Source of the DNA: Fragilariopsis cylindrus CCMP1102
Lineage: Eukaryota > Bacillariophyta > Bacillariophyceae > Bacillariales > Bacillariaceae
Length of the DNA: 64,000 bases
Assembly: GCA_900095095.1 (NCBI GenBank)
Contig: FMBT01000354.1
Span: forward strand, 62,001-126,000
Direction of reading: 5' to 3'
In this document: positions 56,153 to 64,000 of the stretch, in pieces
Layout: every line of letters starts with the position of its first letter
Numbering within the stretch: the stretch's first letter is position 1
The notes under the pieces: model-generated
The model's database searches: none
The model's input: only the letters and a program-made list of their open reading frames with translations
Told to the model about the DNA's origin: nothing
Program-made: the position numbers and the translations under genes

Positions 56153-56660
56153 ATTGAATATTGCAAGTTGTTGATTGCAATCAATACTAGTATGTGATAT
56201 AGTATAATATGTGGAAGCTTCGTGTCGTTGTGTACTTCTTTGTGGTTGTTCGGTTGTTCGGTTGTTGATATCGAATCTTTCCTGCTTTTTACATGCCTTT
56301 CATGTTGGGTTTACGTCGTATAATGATGTGCGTCGAAGAGACTGAATTTTATTTTTCATTTTTACAAAATGAAATAACCGCGTCATCGAAGATCCCAAAC
56401 GTGCACGCACAAAAAATATCTCTAATTAAAACAATGTTACAGTAACAAATCTTACTAGTCCTATCCCTTTTTAATAGCAGTTCCTTCAAAGTAATGTTAT
56501 TGTTTTCATCAAGAATACCGGTGTACTACTAGTACCAATAGTAGTAAGTCAATGGTGTTATAAACGATTAGAGTGATTGGTTAAGTTAAGCATGCTGTTT
56601 TGAGTATATTTTTTAATGGCAAAAATATTTTTATAAAATCTCATTTGAACAAAAAAGGTA
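56153..56660. other. Intergenic upstream of the SDR gene
   Basis: About 500 bases between the SDR start and the tRNA gene. A ggttgttcggttgttcggttg triplicate-like stretch lies near 56246. No gene. Confidence 0.4.
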
Positions 56661-56752
56661 TGCCCACTGTCAGGATCGAACTGACGGCCTTTCGCTTTCT
56701 CTTCAAACGTTGTGCTATGAGACGAACGCTCTACCTACTGAGCTAAACGGGC
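56661..56752 (-). tRNA. tRNA-Met (CAU) with a 19-nt intron
   Basis: Minus strand. Acceptor stem GCCCGTT pairs with AGTGGGC, discriminator A. D arm GCTC..GAGC. Anticodon stem TTCGT/GCGAA around loop CTCATAA with anticodon CAT. T arm GTCAG TTCGATC CTGAC. A 19-base intron (gcacaacgtttgaagagaa) sits after position 37, the standard site of nuclear tRNA introns. Without it the molecule is 73 bases. A/T-rich flanks follow, and no CCA is encoded. The D arm and T loop (TTCGATC) indicate the elongator form. Its 3' side has a short T run suited to polymerase III only weakly. Confidence 0.9.
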
Positions 56753-57065
56753 CGGATTTATATTTCCTTGTACATTTAAAAATTTATTAGAGTGGAATAA
56801 CTAAGTATTGCTTGAGTATAATTCGTATGAGAAGGAAGTTGTATTTCAAAAAAGGAAACTATCTTTATTTTCGCTCCATTTACAATTCAAACCCATTGTG
56901 ACAACATCAATAATCGAATCAACGCGACGATCTTCAAATCTTCGAATTTTTCTGGTATCATTTTAAACATAGTAGGTCTCATGAGAAGGGAACCTCAGTA
57001 AACCAGATGCACATATCTCTTAGGTCTTATTGAAGGGGAACGGAAACGCACTACTAATATATCCG

Positions 57066-59147
57066 ATGAGATCGACAACGACGAAGACGGCAGCACGCGC
57101 TTTCACTGATTTCTTCCACAGAAGGATATTGTCGTCGTCATGCTTACCGAGGCCGTATAGATCACTCTATTCATCATCGGCGACGAGGACAAGGACGAGG
57201 ACGAAAGCTATTTCAATTCTACAGGGCAATGATGGTCGTGGTATTGTTGGTTGTCACTACTGCTATCAACACCCTTTATCGACGATAAGTTCCAGATGCA
57301 ACTACTCTTCATCAAACTATAAGAGCAGCAGCAGCAGCAACAGCAGAAACAAAAGCAAGAAACGATTTGACCTTCAAGCTTTACCATTTTCTATTTCACC
57401 AGAAGAAGCTCTTGAATCGTTTCGAAAATGGGCAGAAAATGATCAAGGTTTACGATACCTAATGAGTTATAATTCAGTACGAATTAGTGCGGCAATGGTT
57501 CCAGTTTGGTCGTTCGATTTGAATATTCGTTTCAAACAACAACAGCAACAGCAACAGCAGCAACAATATTCTTGGAAACCACCTATATTTCAAGCGTACG
57601 ATCAAGGAGGTCAGCAAAATAATAATAGGCAGGGTACAATTTATTTACCAGGTGGTCTTTCAGCCTATTCTGGATATTCGTATCGTCGAAGTTTGATAAA
57701 TCCAGTCCATTCAACAACGTTAATATTTATGGGTGAACAAACACAACCGTTTGGTGGATGGATGTTAAATGATATGGTTTTGAAAGAAAGTGGAAATCCG
57801 ATACCGGTCATTCCTGATGCCTGGAACAGTACTCAAGGTCGTGCCTTCTCAGTTGTTAAGGAAGAACTTCAGGAACTTGCTGATGAAGCATGGATCAATG
57901 ATAATGATGACGGCATACCACCCACCGTTCAAACACAAGTCGTCACAGCACGAAGAATATTGATGCCAACATTTGTCATCGAGTACAATATACTTGGTTT
58001 GGAATACAGAGCCTTCGTGTCTGGATGTGATCGAAGTGCACCTGTTGGTGGAGTATCTCATCGTATGTTCGAAAGTAATAATATTACAATGGGTGGTCTT
58101 TCTCCAGAATTTTATCGATCGTCTCAAAATTTATTGACACAACTTTCAAGTAACGCATCACGACTCATCCGGACAATGAATTTGCCAATTCTTGTTGGGT
58201 TACTCCGACCACTCTTTAATGTTTTGTGGTTTATCTTTATTCGATTACTTTCGATAACACCAGTAATTGGTGTTGCGGGAGGGTTATTTACAGGATTTCG
58301 AAAAATCCTACAACCTTGGATGGACAATAGGAAAGCTAGTGCTGATTGGGAAAGACAACGACAACATGAGGCTGAAATGGTCCAAGATGCTGATAATGAT
58401 ACTAATAGCACTACTAATAATAAATCCAATATGAATGATTTTACCGATTTTTCGGGTAATGCTCGTGCTCATTTTAACAAGAATAAGGATGCAATTCTTC
58501 GATCGTTGTCTGGTGATGCGAAACATAAAGAAGGAGATTTTGATTGGTATTCCGATTGGGAAGGTAAGAATCATGCATACCGTACAAAAGGTGGAAGGGG
58601 TAGAAGACAATGCTTGTCATTTTAATGACGTAGTATTTGTCTGGTAAAAGTTTCCATCTTGTTCCTTTTCCAATTATTCTTTCGAGAAAAGAAAAGAAAA
58701 AATCTCACATCGTTCGTTATTGTCGTTATTTCTCACTCCTTATTCTTCTCCTTCTAGCTTGGGCACAACAGCAATGGAAGCAACAAGCGAGTCAGCAGCA
58801 GCAGCAGCAGCAATATCAGTCTTACTACAACAACCAGCAAAAACAGCAACAGCAACAGCAAACAACGTCGATCGAAGGCAACAAAGAATAAGAAGTACGA
58901 TGATAATGAATACAAATGGCCGTTTGATGTACATGATCCATACTCAGTATTAGGTATCGATCATCATGCGACGATTCTGAAGTATCGAATGCATTTCGAA
59001 AAGAAATGTTACAATACCATCCCGATACGCAACCTAATGTATCCGAGCACAAAAACGACGTTCATTGAACGATCGAAACATATCACTAATGCGTACCGAA
59101 CAATCAAAACTGAACGAAAAAAGAGCACAAGGAGAAAGAAGAAATAA
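57066..59147 (+). CDS. Organellar membrane protein with C-terminal J domain
   Basis: Exons: 57066-58563 and 58758-59147, GT-AG intron. ATG 57066 (MRSTTTKTAARAFTDFFHRR) gives an Arg/Ser-rich presequence. A soluble region follows (SPEEALESFRKWAENDQGLR, AAMVPVWSFDLNIRF, TIYLPGGLSAYSGYSYRRSL, PTFVIEYNILGLEYRAFVSG), then a hydrophobic hairpin (LPILVGLLRPLFNVLWFIFI, then PVIGVAGGLFTGFRKIL). Exon 2 has a Gln-rich linker and, in a frame shifted by lost bases near 58885 and 58970-59060, a J domain: WPFDVHDPYSVLGIDHHAT and MLQYHPDT, retaining HPD. A J domain at the extreme C-terminus behind membrane spans recalls TIM14-like or DnaJC import factors. Mitochondrial location inferred. Confidence 0.6.
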
Positions 59148-59406
59148 CTAAGTAATGAAAATACTGTTCTAGAGCTGCATGGCGAGATGATGATGATGAT
59201 GTGTATAATAATGTCAGATTAATTGTTTTTGTAATTATAATAAAAACAATACCTGTGTAACAACGTTATTGCTTTCAGCTTCTAAATAGAGAAGGGTCGA
59301 AGACTAGAACTATTATAGTCGATATTATGTTGTATCTGCACAGTATACTGATAGCTTAGTATAAATTCTATTCTAATGTGAGTGTACCATTTGCTTTTAC
59401 TCCTAC
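59148..59406. other. Convergent intergenic region
   Basis: Nothing recognised beyond a GATGATGATG run near 59186. Confidence 0.35.
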
Positions 59407-60322
59407 TTATCCACGACATTGGTCTATATTGGTATCGTTACGATCTTCTTCTTCTTCTTCATTATCAGCCCCATAAAAAATCTCATCTTGGTCTTCTTCT
59501 TCTTCATACGTCTCCTCTATTAATCCTTCACCATCTGTCATATAAAAAAGAGTTGATACAGCCTGATGATTTTCCCGAATTTCAATAAACATTGGTGGAA
59601 GTTCTTCCTTTCGTATCTTTTCGATACCTTTATTGATACTGGATAAGTTCATCGTCATATTATTATCACTATTATTGTTGTCCCCATTAATCATACTCCT
59701 TTCTTCCTCATCGATAGCTGTTGTGTGGTTGTAGTTACTACTACTGTTGTGAAGTGATGATTGAATCAATACTTGATCTTCGAGTTCACGAGCTCTCTGT
59801 TCTAATTGACTTTGATCTTCTTCCATTTCTTTTAAAGATCTTCGAGCTTCTTCGCAATCCTTTTGCATTTGAAGACAACGTGTCTTCCAATATTGTTGTT
59901 CTTCATTGTTGCATAACTCGTCATCATCGGCGACCGATTATGATTATATTGATTATGATACCGAGAAGAAGGGGGAGGAAAGATTTCAGTCGATACTCTC
60001 CGTTGTATCATCGGTGTACTGCTATTATTCCTATGGTCGATTTCTTCTTCGGAGATATATTGTTCGTCGTTGTCATCACGACCCATGAACAAACGTTGAC
60101 GTTTAACTACTCGTTGTAACCCCTTGTTGTAAAGTGGTTACCACAAATGCCAAAACCACCGTCATCGCTTGCAGGAGTCGTCGTCGTCATCGTCGTCGTC
60201 ATCATCGTCGTATCCTTTGGAATTCGTGACACTGCATTCTGATGAAGCGTCAGCTCTGGTTTGTCTCTATCATTCGTTGATGGACGTAGTGTGAAAGAGG
60301 TGCTGATAAATGGACTCGGCAT
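59407..60322 (-). CDS. Coiled-coil protein, unknown function
   Basis: Starts at ATG 60322 (MPSPFISTSFTLRPSTNDRD). It passes through single-base losses at the G run near 60118 and near 59930, each restored by one base. The joined text runs RVVKRQRLFMGRDDNDEQYI, PDDDELCNNEEQQYWKTRCL, and the coiled coil MQKDCEEARRSLKEMEEDQS through LEQRARELEDQVL. A C-terminal part has IEKIRKEELPPMFIEIRENH, TLFYMTDGEGLIEETYEEEE and an acidic end. RVVKRQRLF could be a nuclear localisation signal. No family recognised. Confidence 0.55.
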
Positions 60323-61433
60323 CGTTATTGATGATATGATATGGTACGATAAGATACGATACGTGCAACAGGAACAATCGTCTCGCTACTAATGAGAGAG
60401 TATTGTAGTTGTAAGATGCAGCTACAGGAAAATTATGATCCCGTCTCGTACAATTGAATGGATCGATAATATACGCTCCACTACACCAATGCCTCTGAGG
60501 ATTTGATATGATGATATTGCATTACAATGTAATGTTTTCACTTCAATTGCTGCATCCACTATTACAGAGTCGCGGCAAAATAGAAGAGGTATCAAAAAAA
60601 ATCATACAACACAAGCGAGGCTCTTTTTTTGAATTTGAATCGGATACATAAATTTATAAGTGCCTTTTCGCGATTCTGCTTTTAATTATTTTCTATTTTA
60701 AAAGGTAAACCTCTAATTGATTTTTTAAGTTTGCGGAACGGAGAGGGGGACGTTTTTCAAAAAACTACGTGCGATTTTTCGCGCGGCCCTCCCTTTTTAA
60801 TGTGTGAATGGATGGTATGTAAAACGACATGAACACATAATAATTTTCCGCTCAGAATTGTTTTTGTACGCCAATGTATTTCCACCCACCAGCCAAACCC
60901 AGGGAGTACAAACTCCTAACCAGTGTAGTGGAATCACACACACACACACACCAGCCAGATTACGAAGGAAAGCTAAAGATCTTTTTCTAGAAAATACAAG
61001 GAATACACAACAAGGGGTTGAGAGATGAAGTGCCTTTCCTTTGTTCCCGTTAAATATATGTTAGAGCAGGCTTCTTTTAAAAAAATAGATAGAAAAGATG
61101 GACTATACTTAACTTTTACGGAATTTAATGCATCAGTATTATAAAATAGTATCAACTTCTTATTGCGTACTATAAGTATTGAATATAATTTACTTGAGAC
61201 TTGATGCTGCACTTCTTCTTATTTAGCTAGCTAGCAGCAAGCAACACCTTCCTTCATTTGTTCGTATCTGAGTTTTGACTACTTGGATTAAAAGAAAATT
61301 GTTTAAGGGAACTTTTTTAGTCGAATTCAGAATGCGTTCTAAATTCTAAAATTTTGAAGAAATTCAAAATGGACAACAATCTCAAATCTCAAATAACGTT
61401 ACAGTAAGTATCACAAGATCAACAAGAATAACA
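60323..61433. other. Divergent intergenic region
   Basis: About 1.1 kb with a (CA)n run at about 60935-60951. Two short frames lack any domain. No gene seen. Confidence 0.4.
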
Positions 61434-61930
61434 ATGATGATGCGACCTGATAGCAACAATGACTTATCTCCTTTGTCGTTGACGACAATGACGACAATGA
61501 ACGATGACGTTACAAGTACTAATTCTAATTCTTTCCGATTTGATACACCCGATGGTCCAATGACGATGTCAATAAATGAAAAAGATTTACAAATATTGTC
61601 AACAACAATAGAACATGTACTAGATAACGTTGATAAAACATTAACAGGATTAGAAACTGATTTTGATTTATTACCAACTGCAATCATCCGTAAATGTAAT
61701 GAATTTGCTGACGGTATTGGTTCTCTTGCTAATGAACTTGAAAATCAATCTATTGAAGAACGGAAACAATTAGCTGACGTTATTCGTGATGATCTTCAAT
61801 TGTACGAAAACAATATCAATGCCGCCATCGAAGATAGCACCCACAACTATAACAGAATTAACAACAATAATAATACTACCGCCCACTCGATCTTGAATAT
61901 TCCTTCTTCTCCTGTTAATGGCAATAATAG

Positions 61931-61978
<48 letters not shown>

Positions 61979-62891
61979 AATTCTTCAAGCATTATCGGGT
62001 GCATCTACAATTTTACGTGATGTAGAAAATGCTTTAAGAGAATTGGAAATGATGAAGCTGAAGAGATTGCCGATGCGGCTTTAATCGTTGCTCGTCTATT
62101 TTTGCTTTCATTACAAAGTATTCATGATAATATATCGATGTCATTAACTAATAGTAGTAATAGTAGTACCGGCGACAATGCTGATGATGAAGGCAATAAT
62201 AATATTATGAACAGCAACAACAACGGACGTACAACCGTTATGATCGAAGAATTATCCAGCGATGATGACGATGATGATGATGATGACGATGATGATAAAA
62301 ACAATGACAATGGCAACAAAAAGGACAAGTTCCATCGAAAGATCGTACTAGTCGACGACAACGAAAACAACAACGACGTATGCGAGTATTATGGCCACCA
62401 TTAGGACCACATGTTGATAAGGCAATGTCATGGACAAAAGAAGAAACAACAAAACGTCCGTTATTAGCAGCTGCGTTAGGATTAACATTATGGCCAGTAA
62501 CGATATCAACAGCATTAATTGGATCATCTGTTTGTTTAGTTGATGGTGCTGTTCAGATGTTTATGAAAAATTCCGTAACACACCATTAATTGATGCTGTA
62601 GAACAAAGCGCAGCACAGGCATATCAAGCAAGTCGATTAACATTAGCAACAAGTAAGTTAGTTGGGAAACAAACGTTACGTGTTCTTGGACGACAAATTA
62701 ATCGTCGGGGTGGTATTGGTCCAATCGTTGAAGATATTGGTAGTATAGCACTTGATCGGATAACTCATCCTATAGATACAATTGGTCAAGTTTGGGATGG
62801 TTGTATTTGGAGTTTGGATGTCATTAAAATACAACGGAAAATTTTCTATCAATGCGTCATCAAGAACATGAATCATTGGTACAATAATTAA
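61434..62891 (+). CDS. Conserved-looking protein of unknown function with helical N-terminus and hydrophobic C-terminal part
   Basis: From ATG 61434: FRFDTPDGPMTMSINEKDLQ, then helices (STTIEHVLDNVDKTLTGLET, IRKCNEFADGIGSLANELEN), an Asn-rich insert and ILRDVENALRELE. Single-base losses near 62053, about 62390 and at the T run near 62560 link onward to DEAEEIADAALIVARLFLLS, an acidic Asp tract, MRVLWPPLGPHVDKAMSWTK, the hydrophobic LGLTLWPVTISTALIGSSVC, and DAVEQSAAQAYQASRLTLAT to a TAA at 62889-62891. All blocks lie on one strand in order and the junctions read smoothly. No family named; membrane-associated by its hydrophobic segment. Confidence 0.55.
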
Positions 62892-63300
62892 TTAGTATAG
62901 CTAACCTGCGGTCATCATTGAATAATAATATCCTTGAGTGATTGGATGAACGAACGGATGAACGAACGAACGAACGTTTTGATAGAAACCTTTATGTTCA
63001 ATACTGCTTATAACCACATGCTGTAATTTATATTGGGACCCCTTACGTAAAACCGAATAAAGCGCCACGGCACATGATAAATACATTATAATATTACTTT
63101 AAATCAATACATTTTCTCCAATTCCTTTCTTCTTCTTCTCATTTTTCATTACCCCTTGTAGGAAAGGAGCTACTGTAAAACGAAACATATATAACTTTTA
63201 GTTCGTACGTTATCTTCATTAATCAATATTATAGTCTAGAGTGAAAATGAGTGGAATCATTTTCCACATTACTTAAGATGCATGTCAAACTACGTTATGT
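62892..63300. other. Convergent intergenic region
   Basis: Contains a (GAAC)n run at about 62948-62976. No gene. Confidence 0.4.
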
Positions 63301-64000
63301 TCAAATTCCCTTGCACCCATTTTTGATTTCTTCGCATAGGATCTTAATAGATTCCTGTCTCTCTTCTGAAAGGATGGAGAGTGAGCTATTATCGATACCA
63401 GAAGCTTCGATAGCTATACCAATTTGCTTTAGAACTAGCTCCTGTCCATTCTCTTTCAAATCAGAATCACAAACTTGAAGACACAAAATAAGTAGTTGTT
63501 CAACACAGGAAGCCAGTGATTTCGCCAGAAGCTCCAAATATTCAAATTCGAGTTCCGTATTGTTCCCAAAATTATCGTCTGTTTCCATTGAGTGGATCGT
63601 ATTTGTTGTTTTCAAACGAACGTGCTCTAGTCGGTCACCAACAGACTTCGCTGCTAAGACTGTTCGAAAGAGACCACGCGCAAGGTCTGATCCATTAAGT
63701 AAATCAGTCCGTTCCATCCGCTTCAACAAATTCAAACCCAGCCACAAGATATCAGAAGCGACTATACTGTACTCAAATGTGTCTTCATTCCATGAACGTG
63801 CGGGATTAAAGACTTGATCCCCCGTGGGGGCGAGGAACTTATTCGTACTGCAGTCACCGTGTGTCGTCGTTAAAATCTGTTGCAATACATCCCACCACGT
63901 TGATGAATTGTCTTTTTCGACACTAACAATGTTAGACCTAACTGCTTGACCAGTCGATTCCTTTAGTTCTTTGGGCATACGCTCTGGCTGCATATCTCTT
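63301..64000 (-). CDS. Partial helical protein, C-terminal part
   Basis: The frame is open from the window edge at 64000 to a stop at about 63301. It reads SSTWWDVLQQILTTTHGDCS, ARSWNEDTFEYSIVASDILW, GLNLLKRMERTDLLNGSDLA and SILSEERQESIKILCEEIKN. Mostly alpha-helical with no membrane span; it could be the end of a HEAT/armadillo-like or scaffold protein, but I do not recognise the family. The start is outside the window. Confidence 0.55.
   Translation of the reverse strand, partial: RDMQPERMPKELKESTGQAVRSNIVSVEKDNSSTWWDVLQQILTTTHGDCSTNKFLAPTGDQVFNPARSWNEDTFEYSIVASDILWLGLNLLKRMERTDLLNGSDLARGLFRTVLAAKSVGDRLEHVRLKTTNTIHSMETDDNFGNNTELEFEYLELLAKSLASCVEQLLILCLQVCDSDLKENGQELVLKQIGIAIEASGIDNSSLSILSEERQESIKILCEEIKNGCKGI

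Noticed and set aside
1-64000. Search for CRISPR arrays, bacterial operons and integrated prokaryotic cassettes
   Set aside because: No regularly spaced repeats and no Shine-Dalgarno-linked gene strings; all genes have eukaryotic layout with GT-AG introns.
1-64000. Search for LTR elements or other virus-derived insertions
   Set aside because: No reverse transcriptase, integrase, capsid or long terminal direct repeats seen; the only clear mobile element is the piggyBac DNA transposon.

Overview
The window is nuclear DNA of a photosynthetic stramenopile, almost certainly a diatom. A fucoxanthin-chlorophyll a/c protein gene (32211-32970, minus) opens with the AFAP-type cleavage site of diatom plastid-targeting presequences. 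At least four further genes (3482, 9860, 14124 and 20315) carry similar signal-peptide-plus-Phe presequences. Genes are compact, many have one or two short GT-AG introns, and the DNA is AT-rich with many triplet runs encoding poly-Asn, Gln, Asp and Ser. I count about 27 protein genes, one intron-bearing tRNA-Met(CAU) gene and one 3.5-kb piggyBac-type DNA transposon.

Layout. 1-6.8 kb: partial glycosyltransferase-like gene, CS-domain protein, plastid START/SRPBCC protein, PA-TM-RING ubiquitin ligase. 7-15.7 kb: FAM20-like Golgi protein, thylakoid-lumen small protein, ZCCHC9, an MFS transporter, a plastid GNAT. 16-24.4 kb: a tudor-like/C5-cytosine methyltransferase fusion, a plastid fibrillin divergent from a plastid membrane protein, and the ribosome-biogenesis protein RBM28/Nop4. 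26.16-29.70 kb: the piggyBac element with matching inverted ends and TTAA duplications. 30.5-38 kb: a WHQH-domain protein with two tandem SUMO-like repeats, the FCP gene, and two tandem cysteine-rich membrane-protein paralogues. 38.4-49.2 kb: She9/Mdm33, a MORN-repeat protein, a secreted helical-repeat protein, an ER-type DnaJ, and complex I NDUFB2 with a very long acidic tail. 49.6-64 kb: ABC1/UbiB kinase, SAP-MYND protein, a GST-like relic, a secretory SDR, tRNA-Met, a membrane protein with a C-terminal J domain, a coiled-coil protein, a conserved unknown, and a partial gene at the edge.

A striking global property is that many conserved genes are broken by apparent single-base losses, mostly in short homopolymers, including the FCP gene. 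Every case I could resolve is repaired by adding a base. This most likely reflects uncorrected long-read homopolymer error, and coding coordinates should be read with that in mind.

Functionally the region is ordinary mixed housekeeping (plastid, mitochondrion, nucleolus, secretory pathway), not an operon-like system. The least familiar items are the tudor/C5-MTase fusion with an ENP motif, the WHQH plus double SUMO-like protein, the tandem Cys-rich surface-protein pair, a 177-bp foldback repeat, and a recurrent TACTGTAC word in the intergenic DNA.
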